Positions 8,075 through 16,800 of a stretch of DNA of 45,311 nt are shown piece after piece. Position numbers and translations under genes: made by a program. Under the pieces are notes generated by a model. That model was not told the DNA's origin. It saw nothing but the letters and a program-made list of their open reading frames with translations, and made no database searches. How positions within the stretch are numbered: position 1 is the first letter of the stretch; the number at the start of each line of letters is the position of its first letter. Origin of the DNA: JBDTRY01 sp039931435 (GTDB lineage: Bacteria; Acidobacteriota; Thermoanaerobaculia; Gp7-AA8); NCBI GenBank assembly GCA_039931435.1, contig JBDTRY010000008.1, forward strand, positions 1 to 45,311. Reading direction: 5' to 3'.

Positions 8075-8623
8075 ATGGAAGTCAAAAAACGAGTCCTCGA
8101 CGGCACCCGCATGCGCCGGGTTATTCAACGCCTGGCCATCGAGATCGTGGAGCGAAACCGTGGCACCGAAGACCTGCTCATCATCGGCATTCGAAGCAGA
8201 GGCGTTCCTATCGCCGAACGGATCCAGAAGCACATCGAACAGACCGAGCACGCCGTCGTGCCGCTGGGAGTCCTCGACATCACGCTCTATCGGGACGACC
8301 TGACGACGATTGCGCCCCAGCCGGTGATCAAGCCCACGAAGTTTCCCGTGCCGATCGATGACAAAGTGGTCGTTCTCATCGACGACGTTCTTTATACCGG
8401 CCGCACGGTGCGGGCCGCCCTCGATGCGCTCATCGACTTCGGACGGCCCAGGGCCGTTCAGTTGGCGGTGCTCATTGACCGCGGCCATCGTGAACTTCCC
8501 GTTCATGCGGACTTTGTGGGCAAAGTGATTCCCACCGACCGCCGGGAAGTCATCAAAGTGAAACTCCTCGAGACCGACGGGGAGGATGAAGTACTGATCA
8601 TGGAGCAAACCGATCCGGCATAG
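8075..8623 (+). CDS. pyrR: Bifunctional pyr regulator/uracil phosphoribosyltransferase
   Basis: 182 residues. PyrR of the type I phosphoribosyltransferase fold; it usually regulates pyr genes through UMP-dependent RNA binding and has weak uracil phosphoribosyltransferase activity. The PRPP loop is VVLIDDVLYTGRTVRAA, and the N-terminus (RRVIQRLAIEIVERNRG) and GIRSRGVPIA match the family. ATG 8075 is preferred over ATG 8069 because AGGA ends 5 nt before it; longer in-frame starts upstream would cross the attenuator. First gene of pyrR-pyrB-pyrC. Confidence 0.94.
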   Translation: MEVKKRVLDGTRMRRVIQRLAIEIVERNRGTEDLLIIGIRSRGVPIAERIQKHIEQTEHAVVPLGVLDITLYRDDLTTIAPQPVIKPTKFPVPIDDKVVVLIDDVLYTGRTVRAALDALIDFGRPRAVQLAVLIDRGHRELPVHADFVGKVIPTDRREVIKVKLLETDGEDEVLIMEQTDPA

Positions 8624-8648
8624 TCGTCCAGGAATCTCGCACGAGCCC

Positions 8649-9596
8649 ATGCGCACACCGGCTTCATCACTTCGTTCAAAGGACCTTCTTGGAATCGAAG
8701 AGCTGACGCCTCAGGAAATCGAGCTCGTGCTCGATACGGCGGAAGGGTTCAAGGAAGTCAGCGAACGCTCGATCAAGAAAGTTCCCGCCCTTCGCGGTCA
8801 ACTGGTGATCAACCTCTTCATGGAGGCCTCCACGCGAACGCGGGTCTCCTTCGAGATTGCCGAGAAGCGCCTCTCCGCCGACACCCTGAACTTCGCCGCC
8901 TCTGGATCGGCGGTGGAAAAAGGGGAGACGCTCATCGACACCGCCGAGAATCTCATGTCCATGCGGCCGGACATGATCGTCATCCGACACAAGCATCCCG
9001 GCGCACCGAAGATGCTGGCCGAACGTCTGCCGGCCTCGATCATCAATGCCGGTGACGGTGCTCATGAGCATCCCACGCAGGCGCTGCTGGACGCATTCAC
9101 CATCCGCGAGCGCCTGGGTCGTCTTGCCGGAGTGAAGGTCTCAATCATCGGCGATATCGCCCACTCACGGGTCGTTCGCTCGAACATTCATCTGCTGACG
9201 AAGATGGGAGCGGAGGTCACTTTGGCCGCTCCTCCCACCCTGATGCCCGCAGAGATCGAAAAGTTGGGCGTGCGTGTCGTCTACTCGATGGACGAGGCCC
9301 TGGAAGGTGCTGAGGTGGTGATGATGCTCCGCGTCCAACTGGAGCGGCAGGGCAAGTTGAGTTTTCCCTCTCTTCGCGAATACTTCAATACGTTCGGGCT
9401 GACGCCCGAACGTCTCGCTCGTGCCGCAGAGGGAGCGCTGGTCATGCATCCCGGACCGATGAACCGCGGCGTCGAGATCGCATCGGACATCGCCGATGGC
9501 CCGCAGTCCGTGATTCTGGAACAGGTCACCAACGGGGTGGCGGTTCGCATGGCTGTGCTTTACCTTCTCGCCGGCGGACACCTTACTGAGAGTTGA
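8649..9596 (+). CDS. pyrB: Aspartate carbamoyltransferase catalytic subunit
   Basis: 315 residues, standard for the catalytic chain. It condenses carbamoyl phosphate and aspartate to carbamoyl aspartate in pyrimidine synthesis. The carbamoyl-phosphate site S61-T-R-T-R65 and HPTQALLD are intact, and MHPGPMNRGVEI is the usual C-terminal signature. It lies 25 nt after pyrR. No pyrI regulatory chain is present in the window, so regulation is probably through PyrR or as a non-PyrI complex. Confidence 0.96.
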   Translation: MRTPASSLRSKDLLGIEELTPQEIELVLDTAEGFKEVSERSIKKVPALRGQLVINLFMEASTRTRVSFEIAEKRLSADTLNFAASGSAVEKGETLIDTAENLMSMRPDMIVIRHKHPGAPKMLAERLPASIINAGDGAHEHPTQALLDAFTIRERLGRLAGVKVSIIGDIAHSRVVRSNIHLLTKMGAEVTLAAPPTLMPAEIEKLGVRVVYSMDEALEGAEVVMMLRVQLERQGKLSFPSLREYFNTFGLTPERLARAAEGALVMHPGPMNRGVEIASDIADGPQSVILEQVTNGVAVRMAVLYLLAGGHLTES

Positions 9597-9637
9597 CCGC
9601 GAATGACTGCACCCAGATACGACAGCGGCCGCACGCG

Positions 9638-10975
9638 ATGAACGTTCTCATCAGGAACGGAAGAGTGATCGATCCTGCTCAGGGTCTGGACGAGGATCTG
9701 GACCTTCTGATTGTGGACGGAAACATCGCCCGGCTGGATTCGGCGATTGACCTCCCACCATCCACAGAGACTTTCGATGCCGGCGGTATGATCGTCAGCC
9801 CGGGATTCATCGACCTTCACACGCATCTCCGCGAGCCGGGGCAGGAGCACAAGGAAACGATCCGCTCCGGGACGGCCGCCGCGGTCAGGGGAGGCTTCTC
9901 GGCGGTATGTGCCATGGCCAATACCATTCCGCCGAATGACGAGCGCGCAGTCACGGAGATGGTCATCGCTGAGGCGCAACGCAATGGTGCCTGTCGGGTC
10001 TATCCCATCGGTGCCGTCAGCCGGGGACTGCAGGGCGAGGCTCTGGCAGAGCTGGCCGAACTCCGCGCTGCAGGCTGCGTCGCCGTCAGCGACGACGGCA
10101 AACCGGTATTCAACGCACAGCTGATGCGACGGGCGCTGGAGTACACGAGAATGCTCGGGATCCCTGTCGTGGCCCATGAGGAGGATCTGCACCTGACGGA
10201 AGGTGGAGTGATGCACGAGGGCTTCTATTCGACGCTGCTCGGACTGAACGGAATCCCGGCTTCTTCAGAAGAGACCATGGTCGCCCGCGATGTCATTCTT
10301 GCCGGGGCCACTGGCGGGCATCTGCATGTGGCCCATGTGTCCACATTGGGAGCGCTGGAAGCCGTTCGGGCGGCGCGCCGAAACGGAGTGAGAGTGACCT
10401 GCGAGGTCACGCCGCACCATCTCGCTCTCACTGACGAGACGGTGCAGAGTTTCTCGACGAATCTGAAAATGAATCCTCCGCTACGTTCTGAAATTCATCG
10501 TCAGGCGCTGCTGGAAGCAGTGGCAGACGGCACCATCGACGCCATTGCCACCGACCACGCGCCCCATCATTTCGATGAAAAAAACGTCGAGTTCGATCTG
10601 GCCCCGTTCGGAGTGACGGGACTGGAGACGGCATTCGGTGTGGCTTACCAGACGCTCGTTGCCTCAGGGCTGATCGGCCTCTCGCGACTCATCGATCTTC
10701 TTTCCTCGGGACCAGCTCGTGTCTTCTCACTTCCTGGCGGAACACTGAGAGAGGGCACCCCCGGCGACGTGACCGTGTTCGATGCCGAGGGCTCCTGGGA
10801 AGTGCAGCGCTTCGTTTCCCGGGCAGCGAATTCCGCATTCATTGGTCGAACGCTTCCTGGCCGGATCGTGGCAACGTTTGTCGGTGGACAACCCAGATAC
10901 ATCGACGAAGCGATGACCGGCCGTTCTCCCAAGAAAAAACCGTCGCCGAAGCGGGGAGGGGGCGGCAGGCCATGA
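9638..10975 (+). CDS. pyrC: Dihydroorotase (class I)
   Basis: 445 residues from ATG 9638. Zinc amidohydrolase that cyclises carbamoyl aspartate to dihydroorotate. Metal ligands are visible: D59-L-H61-T-H63, VAHEEDL, VAHVSTLG and ATDHAPHH. The family N-terminus (NVLIRNGRVIDP) begins at this ATG; an in-frame TTG at 9593 overlaps the pyrB stop (TTGA) and would add 15 residues, so it is an alternative coupled start. An unusual basic, glycine-rich tail (KKKPSPKRGGGGRP) follows the normal domain end. It overlaps the next gene by 4 nt. Confidence 0.95.
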   Translation: MNVLIRNGRVIDPAQGLDEDLDLLIVDGNIARLDSAIDLPPSTETFDAGGMIVSPGFIDLHTHLREPGQEHKETIRSGTAAAVRGGFSAVCAMANTIPPNDERAVTEMVIAEAQRNGACRVYPIGAVSRGLQGEALAELAELRAAGCVAVSDDGKPVFNAQLMRRALEYTRMLGIPVVAHEEDLHLTEGGVMHEGFYSTLLGLNGIPASSEETMVARDVILAGATGGHLHVAHVSTLGALEAVRAARRNGVRVTCEVTPHHLALTDETVQSFSTNLKMNPPLRSEIHRQALLEAVADGTIDAIATDHAPHHFDEKNVEFDLAPFGVTGLETAFGVAYQTLVASGLIGLSRLIDLLSSGPARVFSLPGGTLREGTPGDVTVFDAEGSWEVQRFVSRAANSAFIGRTLPGRIVATFVGGQPRYIDEAMTGRSPKKKPSPKRGGGGRP

Positions 10976-11367
10976 CCGGCGAGAAGCCCAGGGCCAAGCG
11001 GGTCGTGATCGTTGATGATTCCCCGGCGTTCTGCGATCGCTGGGCGGACATCCTCGACGAACGCTACGGCGACGCGGCCATGGTCGAGACCTACAGACAT
11101 CCTTACGAAGCGCTGGCGCGGATCGACGAAACGATCGACCTGCTGCTCGTGGACCTGGAGATGCCGGGCATGGACGGAAAGAAGTTCGTTCAATACGCCC
11201 GTGAAAAGGGGGTCTTACCCCGTCAGATCATCGTCACCTCTTCGCATCCCGCGGAAGAACTTCACCAGGTTTTCCTTCCCGGTGAAACAATCGCCGTGAT
11301 CAACAAAACCGAGGCCAGGCAGCAGGAGGCGTTTCTGATGATTCTGGACTCGATCATGCGGCTTTGA
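10972..11367 (+). CDS. Stand-alone response regulator receiver domain
   Basis: 131 residues, a single CheY-like domain without an output domain. The acidic pocket is D15/D16 (IVDDSP), the phosphoacceptor is D61 (LLVDLEMPG), the switch residue is T89 or S90, and the conserved lysine is K112 (INKTE). ATG overlaps the pyrC stop (ATGA), so it is co-transcribed with pyrimidine genes. PilT lies downstream, so a pilus or motility role is possible but unproven. Confidence 0.9.
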   Translation: MTGEKPRAKRVVIVDDSPAFCDRWADILDERYGDAAMVETYRHPYEALARIDETIDLLLVDLEMPGMDGKKFVQYAREKGVLPRQIIVTSSHPAEELHQVFLPGETIAVINKTEARQQEAFLMILDSIMRL

Positions 11368-11478
11368 GAGTTCAAATCTCCCGCGAAACGTCGTACACTT
11401 GTCCGTGGTTATTCGGCGCGGGTTCCGGTTTCGGAGTTGTGGCGTCAGGGGCGCCAGGTACAAGGTGAGGAACAACGA

Positions 11479-12942
11479 TTGACCGCTCCAGGAAAGGTGC
11501 ATTCGACCCCGGAATCGTCGGCCATCAGTCTCTACGACCTGCTCGTATTCATGGGCTCCATGCAGGCCTCGGATCTCCATCTGAAGCCGATGCGGCCGCC
11601 GCTCATCCGGCTGAACGGAAAGCTCGTTCCGGTCAAAGCTGAGCCCCTCAAACCGCAGGAACTGGAGCGCATGCTCCTGCCGTTGCTCACTCCGGCGCAG
11701 CGACAGCGTTTCGAGCAGAACCAGTCGGTGGACATCGGCTACGGCGTGCCCAGCGTGGCCCGATTCCGGGTGAACATGTTCCTGCAGCGTGGAACAGTGG
11801 GTGCCGTGTTCCGCCGCATTCCGATCAACATCCTGGCGGTCGATGAGCTGGAACTGCCGAACGCCATCCACGAGCTGACGTCGATCCCTGACGGACTGGT
11901 CATCGTCACCGGTCCCACAGGCTCAGGTAAATCGACCACGCTGGCGGCAATGATTCTGGAGATCGCCAGCCGCGAGCCCCTGCACATCGTCACCATCGAG
12001 GATCCGATCGAGTTTCTCTTTGCCGACCGCATCTCGGCAATTTCGCAGCGGGAGGTCGGCACCGATACCCCCAGCTTCAAAGAGGCACTGAAGAACTCCA
12101 TGCGCCAGGATCCCGACGTGATCATGGTCGGCGAGATGCGGGACGCCGAGACCATCGAGACTGTCCTCACCGCGGCGGAAACGGGACATCTGGTCTTCTC
12201 CACTCTTCACACGAACAATGCCGCGCAGACTCTGGACCGGATCGTCGACGTCTTTCCTCCGGAGCATCATCACCAGATCCGAGCCCAGCTCGCCCTCGTT
12301 CTTCGCGGAGTCGTTTCGCTGAAGCTCATCAAGAAGATCGACGGAAAGATGACCGCGGCCGTGGAGATCCTGAAGAACAATCCTCGAATCGCTAAGCTGA
12401 TCGAGGAGGGAAACAGCAAAGACATCCAGGAAGAGATGGAGAACTCGGTCAACTACTACCACATGCAGTCGATGAACCAGTCGCTGATCACTCTGCTCGT
12501 CCATCAGAAGATCACCTACGAGGACGCCATGGAACTTTCCAGCGACCCGGAAGATCTCTCGCTGAAGCTGCGGAAAATGTTTCCGGTCATCGAGGAGCGC
12601 GTCCGGCAGGGAGGACAGGAAATGCCCAGCTATTCAGATTTCTCTCAGATCACCGAGCTCATGGACATCAAGAAGATGTATGAGGAGCAGGAAGAAAAGT
12701 TCCGCATGCGTCTGGCCGAAAAGGACGAGGAGCTGGAAAATCTCCGCCACGATCTGGACTTTCGCAATCAGCTCATCGAGGAGAGAATGGGATCTTTTGC
12801 TGACAAGGATGACGAGATCTCCCGGCTGCAGGGGGAAAACGAACGGCTGCGCACCGACGCCCAGGCCAAGATCAATCAACTTCAGGAACGCATCAAGGAA
12901 TTGAACCAGAAGCTCCTGACCACACCTCCGGCAAAGCGTTAG
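11479..12942 (+). CDS. pilT: PilT-type retraction ATPase with C-terminal coiled coil
   Basis: 487 residues from TTG 11479, chosen because AAGGTGAGG ends 8 nt upstream; a TTG at 11437 is possible but has no ribosome site. Secretion-family hexameric ATPase that powers type IV pilus retraction. Walker A GPTGSGKST is at 145-153, the Asp box at about 172-176 (TIEDP), Walker B VIMVGEMRD at 214-222, and the His box GHLVFSTLHTNNAA at 236-249. PilT proteins are usually about 345-370 residues; here residues 393-481 add a highly charged coiled coil. Sequence begins with a standard PilT N-terminal domain (SDLHLKP). No other pilus gene is in the window. Confidence 0.93.
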   Translation: MTAPGKVHSTPESSAISLYDLLVFMGSMQASDLHLKPMRPPLIRLNGKLVPVKAEPLKPQELERMLLPLLTPAQRQRFEQNQSVDIGYGVPSVARFRVNMFLQRGTVGAVFRRIPINILAVDELELPNAIHELTSIPDGLVIVTGPTGSGKSTTLAAMILEIASREPLHIVTIEDPIEFLFADRISAISQREVGTDTPSFKEALKNSMRQDPDVIMVGEMRDAETIETVLTAAETGHLVFSTLHTNNAAQTLDRIVDVFPPEHHHQIRAQLALVLRGVVSLKLIKKIDGKMTAAVEILKNNPRIAKLIEEGNSKDIQEEMENSVNYYHMQSMNQSLITLLVHQKITYEDAMELSSDPEDLSLKLRKMFPVIEERVRQGGQEMPSYSDFSQITELMDIKKMYEEQEEKFRMRLAEKDEELENLRHDLDFRNQLIEERMGSFADKDDEISRLQGENERLRTDAQAKINQLQERIKELNQKLLTTPPAKR

Positions 12943-12997
12943 TCCCGGCTGCTCCCCAGGGCTTTCTGGTATCGTCTCCCTCCTGCCAGCGAAGCGC

Positions 12998-13351
12998 ATG
13001 CCCACCAGACCGACACGAGATTTGAAGACCTTTCCCAATCCCAATCCCGGGCGGGACTACGAGATCTCCTTCGAGACTGCGGAATTCACCTGTCTTTGTC
13101 CTATGACCGCGCAACCGGACTTTGCCACGATTCGCATCCACTACATACCTGACCAGCGCTGCGTGGAACTGAAATCCCTCAAGCTCTATCTCTGGTCGTT
13201 TCGCGACGAGGGCACGTTCCACGAGGCCGTGACCAATCGGATTCTCGACGATCTCGTTGAGGCCCTCGAGCCCCGTCTCATGTCCGTTGAAGGAGACTTC
13301 CTCATTCGAGGCGGCATTCATACCGTGGTGAAAGTGGAGCATCGCAAGTAG
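12998..13351 (+). CDS. queF: NADPH-dependent 7-cyano-7-deazaguanine reductase
   Basis: 117 residues, the short (type I, unimodular) QueF length. It reduces preQ0 to preQ1 in queuosine synthesis. The catalytic cysteine is C34 in FTCLCPMTAQPDFA, with D41; the family motif CVELKSLKLYLWSFRDEGTFHE follows. The usual TGQPDF is TAQPDF here. Other queuosine genes are not nearby. A 15-nt sequence at 12969-12983, just upstream, recurs upstream of the penicillin-binding-protein gene. Confidence 0.95.
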   Translation: MPTRPTRDLKTFPNPNPGRDYEISFETAEFTCLCPMTAQPDFATIRIHYIPDQRCVELKSLKLYLWSFRDEGTFHEAVTNRILDDLVEALEPRLMSVEGDFLIRGGIHTVVKVEHRK

Positions 13352-13426
13352 GTCTGCACACGCCGATCTGTCGCGCCACGCGGAGCCCGCACTAACACCA
13401 CTTTGTGGGAATTCGCCCGCAGCGGC

Positions 13427-14314
13427 TTACTCCAGCCGTTCGCCGGTCAGAGCAGCGTAGGCCTCGAGATACTTTTCACGGGTTCTGGAGACGATTTCTG
13501 CAGGGAGCACTGGAGGGGAAGACCGCTTGTCCCACCCCGTGCTCTCCAGCCAATCGCGTACGAACTGCTTGTCGAACGAGGGGGGACTCGAGCCGGGGTG
13601 GTGGCTCTCCGCCGGCCAGAAACGCGACGAGTCGGGCGTGAGGGCCTCGTCGATCCAGAGCACTTTTCCGTCCAGCAAACCGAATTCGAATTTCGTATCG
13701 GCGATGATTACCCCTCGTTTTGCAGCCAGTTCGGCGGCGGCGCTGTAGATGCTCAGAGTCAGCCGCCGAAGCGTGTTCGCCACTTCCCCTCCGAGATGCT
13801 CGGCCACCGTCTCGAAGGACACGTTGACGTCGTGTCCAGTGTCTTCCTTCGTTGCCGGCGTGAAAATGGGACGGCTCAATCTGCTCCCGAGTTGCAGGCC
13901 TGCCTCCAGAGGGATCCCGCAGACACGCCCGTCGTCCTGGTACTCCTTCCAGCCCGATCCGGCCAGATAGCCGCGAGCCACACACTCGAAGGGAATGACT
14001 TGGCACTTTCTGACGACCACCGTCCGTCCGCGAAGTTCTTCGAATTCGGTGATGTAGTCCGGGAAGCGGTCGAAGTCGGTGCCGATAATGTGGCTGGCGA
14101 CGTCGTCTTCAAAGTATTCGAACCAGAAATTCGAGAGTTGCGTGAGGATGATTCCCTTTCCAGGAATGCCCGGGGAGAGGACGTGATCGAAGGCCGAAAT
14201 GCGGTCCGTAGCGACGAAGAGGTAGGCGTCGCCGAGATCGTAAACGTCGCGGACTTTCCCCCGTCTGGCCAGAGGGAACGGCAGGCGGGTCTCGACCAGG
14301 GCCATGTCAGTCAT
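13427..14314 (-). CDS. purC: SAICAR synthase
   Basis: 295 residues. Phosphoribosylaminoimidazole-succinocarboxamide synthase, an ATP-dependent step of purine synthesis. Characteristic elements are RRGKVRDVYDLGDAYLFVATDRISAFD at the N-terminus, CVARGYLAGSGWKEY in the middle and IADTKFEFGLLDG later. It starts 24 nt after the stop of the upstream 785-residue gene, so the two may share a transcript. Convergent with queF across a short gap with no obvious terminator. Confidence 0.96.
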   Translation of the reverse strand: MTDMALVETRLPFPLARRGKVRDVYDLGDAYLFVATDRISAFDHVLSPGIPGKGIILTQLSNFWFEYFEDDVASHIIGTDFDRFPDYITEFEELRGRTVVVRKCQVIPFECVARGYLAGSGWKEYQDDGRVCGIPLEAGLQLGSRLSRPIFTPATKEDTGHDVNVSFETVAEHLGGEVANTLRRLTLSIYSAAAELAAKRGVIIADTKFEFGLLDGKVLWIDEALTPDSSRFWPAESHHPGSSPPSFDKQFVRDWLESTGWDKRSSPPVLPAEIVSRTREKYLEAYAALTGERLE

Positions 14315-14338
14315 TCTGAACGGAGAGTGGGCTTCTGC

Positions 14339-16696
14339 TCAGGAAGCGACTTCCGAGTCGAGCGATCGCTCACCGAGAAGGAAGGCCGTGAACTCGGTCT
14401 GCCGCCGAAGCGAATCCAGTTGCAGGGTGGGAAGGTTTTCCGACTGGCGCATTTTGCGGTAGATCTGTTGCAGCAGCTTCTTGTGCTCTTCAAGCTTCTG
14501 GCGGGTCATTTGTCCCTTGAATCCCAGCAGGCCCTCGAGGTCGGCTCGCGGTACACGGATGGCGTTGCGGATCTCGTCCGAGGTGGGATTCCATTCTCCG
14601 ATGATGATGCCGTTCGATGTGGCCTTCTCGCCGTCGTTCGAGCAGAGCACCAGCTCGAGGACTCTGGGTCGTTGCGGTGCCTCTGGGCCGGCGTCCGGAG
14701 GCTCGGGCAGCACGATGGAGGGCAGCTCCTGTTCGCGATGAAATTCCTGTCGCAGGAGAGCGACCATCGAACCATGCTCCTCGATCAATTCCGTATCGTA
14801 TTCATCCTTGGCGAAGGGTACCACCTCACCCAGTTCGAGTTGCTCGAGGCCCTTCAGGGTGACCGTACCGATGAGACGTACGCCGATGAATGCCACACGA
14901 TCGATTTCGGGATTGAAAGCGATGTAGGTTCCCCACGGTGCGAAGAGTCGATAGAGCGGCAGGGATTCATCGAGAATCTCGCTGGAAAGCTCCTCCAGCA
15001 GAGACAGGGAAGCGACGATCCCTTCGTTCCGCAGATTTCCGTTGGCGTCGACGGTTGCATGGAACTCCCGCTGATATTGTTTTCCCTCAGGTCTGTCCTT
15101 CAGTCCGGCCAGCGGGGAGAAGAACTGCTGAACCGTGCGCGGATCGTATCCATGGGAGGTCAGGAAGCTTTCGATTTCCTCGATCTCCTTGTTGGACTTG
15201 CCGGTCGTCAACCGCGACAGTTCCACCACGCCCGGCCCGTAGAACTCCATCTTGTTGTCTGAGGAGTTGGGGTTCACCCTCATAGGCAGGAGCCGGTAGT
15301 AGCCGTAGTTCAAAGCGATGCGCAGGCCGCGATTGAAAGCGAACCCCTTCAGCCGCATCTCTCTGTAGTGCCGCTGAATCTCAGAGGCAGCTCTCAAGAG
15401 GGGAATGACGCGCCGGCTGGTGTAGAAGCCACCGTCCCCGAGATATTTTTCCAGTGTGAGCTTGTGCCGCGCCGCGATTCCGTCCAGACGGCGCTGAAAG
15501 ATCAGCATCTGCCGGTACGATCCCAGCTCTCCCTTCGTTCCGGCTTTGGCGATGTTGCCGAGCGTCTCGGAGAATGAGGTGATGTCGTACATCAGGCCGA
15601 AGCGGTACACCATGGGGTCCACCACCCCGCTGTGACCGTAGTCGATGGGCCGGGTGGTCTTGGCGTACCGGATCTCCTGGCGCCGGTCGGTGGAAACGAT
15701 TTCGCCCTTCTCCTCCCCGGTCATCCAGTGAATGCCTCGGCGGAGCTGGTGGAGAATGGCGAACTGTGTGACCCGTTGGGAAATCTCCGCGATCAACTCC
15801 CGCTCTTCGGGGCGCAATTCGGCTTCGATACTGGGATGGGAGAAGGCGAATTTCTGGAACCGCCGGTCCAGCAGCAATCCCGTGGAGATGTCGTCCGGAA
15901 GGTTGCCCGCGAACAATTCGACGCCCCCTCGAAAAACGCGGTCCTGCTGAAGGAGTTGATTGGCGATGGCCCTCACCCGTTCCAGCCGCTCTTTGAACGT
16001 GAAGTAATTCTGGTTCAGATAGCCGGTCACAAAGGAACGCAACTCGCGCAGATCCGGGCTGACGAATTCTTCAGTGAGAATGAGGACGTTCTCCTGCAGA
16101 AGCCGGAAGAAGTGCAGGGCCCTCTCTTCCTCACCTTCCAGGACGTTGCTGATTCTTGCGGCGACACGCGACATCAGTTCCCGGGTATCGACGACCCAGC
16201 GTGAGAAAATTCGATAGCGCAACTGATCCCCGCGAGAACGGGCAATCTGGGTGTCCATCGTGGCGATGGACTTTTTCACCGCCGCGAAATGCCGGGCCAG
16301 CTGCAGGGAGTGGGTAAGCCAGAAAATAGCGTGATAGTCCGCCAGCAGGTTCGAGAGCATGGCGTTTTCGGTGACCTGGGCCAGATGTGAAAGGTATGCG
16401 GCCAGGGCCTGGTCAGCCTGTTTTTTGCTCGAATCCCGCGTGACCTGCCAGGCCGTTTCCAGCTTGATCCACTGGCCAAGTCTCTCGTCGAGCTCATGCA
16501 GGACCGAAGCGTCCCGGACCGGAAATCCGGTGACGGGAGCGAGGGTCTCGTCGGCGAAGAAAATCTTGTACGGTCGTGGAAAAACACGATCGTATTGGGG
16601 AAAAAACGTATGCAGTGTGGAGGGCAGGTCGACGGTGCATAGAAGCGCTGCCGCCTCTGGACGCTGCTGCAGGTACGAGGACAGGGAATCGGCCAT
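14339..16696 (-). CDS. 785-residue protein with divergent class III cyclase-like core
   Basis: 785 residues from ATG 16696; the frame remains open upstream, but this ATG is 14 nt after a TATACT and starts the coherent protein. No signal peptide or membrane helix. Residues 1-345 are mostly helical without a named domain. Residues about 365-500 resemble a class III nucleotidyl cyclase: D371 in GLMYDITSFS (metal aspartate), K417-Y-L-G-D421-G in EKYLGDGG (adenine-selecting lysine position and second metal aspartate), then GLRIALNYG and FYGPGVVELSRL with R495. The usual Asn near that arginine is Glu (E492). Residues 500-785 have no match I recognise. Catalytic activity and the family link are inferred. 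purC follows downstream. Confidence 0.6.
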   Translation of the reverse strand: MADSLSSYLQQRPEAAALLCTVDLPSTLHTFFPQYDRVFPRPYKIFFADETLAPVTGFPVRDASVLHELDERLGQWIKLETAWQVTRDSSKKQADQALAAYLSHLAQVTENAMLSNLLADYHAIFWLTHSLQLARHFAAVKKSIATMDTQIARSRGDQLRYRIFSRWVVDTRELMSRVAARISNVLEGEEERALHFFRLLQENVLILTEEFVSPDLRELRSFVTGYLNQNYFTFKERLERVRAIANQLLQQDRVFRGGVELFAGNLPDDISTGLLLDRRFQKFAFSHPSIEAELRPEERELIAEISQRVTQFAILHQLRRGIHWMTGEEKGEIVSTDRRQEIRYAKTTRPIDYGHSGVVDPMVYRFGLMYDITSFSETLGNIAKAGTKGELGSYRQMLIFQRRLDGIAARHKLTLEKYLGDGGFYTSRRVIPLLRAASEIQRHYREMRLKGFAFNRGLRIALNYGYYRLLPMRVNPNSSDNKMEFYGPGVVELSRLTTGKSNKEIEEIESFLTSHGYDPRTVQQFFSPLAGLKDRPEGKQYQREFHATVDANGNLRNEGIVASLSLLEELSSEILDESLPLYRLFAPWGTYIAFNPEIDRVAFIGVRLIGTVTLKGLEQLELGEVVPFAKDEYDTELIEEHGSMVALLRQEFHREQELPSIVLPEPPDAGPEAPQRPRVLELVLCSNDGEKATSNGIIIGEWNPTSDEIRNAIRVPRADLEGLLGFKGQMTRQKLEEHKKLLQQIYRKMRQSENLPTLQLDSLRRQTEFTAFLLGERSLDSEVAS

Positions 16697-16710
16697 TTTC
16701 GGATGACTTG

Positions 16711-16716
16711 AGTATA
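16711..16716 (-). promoter_or_regulatory. -10 element of the cyclase-like gene
   Basis: Minus-strand TATACT (16716-16711), 14 nt before ATG 16696, with TTCGAT 17 nt further upstream as a weak -35. It shares the 104-bp gap with the divergent ATPase gene. Confidence 0.5.
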
Positions 16717-16787
16717 GGCTTCTGCCCGTGGAAATCGAAGAGGCGGTCCGCTGCGCAGCGCTGGGCGGGGAGAACAGCCTCACATGG

Positions 16788-16793
16788 TAAGAT
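16788..16793 (+). promoter_or_regulatory. -10 element giving a probable leaderless mRNA
   Basis: TAAGAT ends 7 nt before the ATG of the DnaC-like gene, and there is no purine-rich ribosome site in those 7 nt. Transcription would begin at or next to the A of ATG. Confidence 0.5.
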
Positions 16794-16800
16794 CGCCGCC

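Noticed and set aside
11364..11384. tRNA T-arm-like GAGAGTTCAAATCTCCC
   Set aside because: The stem has a mismatch and the upstream DNA is the coding end of the receiver gene, so a full tRNA is not possible.
13403..15262. 619-residue plus-strand open frame
   Set aside because: It is antisense to purC and the cyclase-like gene, which carry the recognisable proteins; composition is that of a shadow frame.
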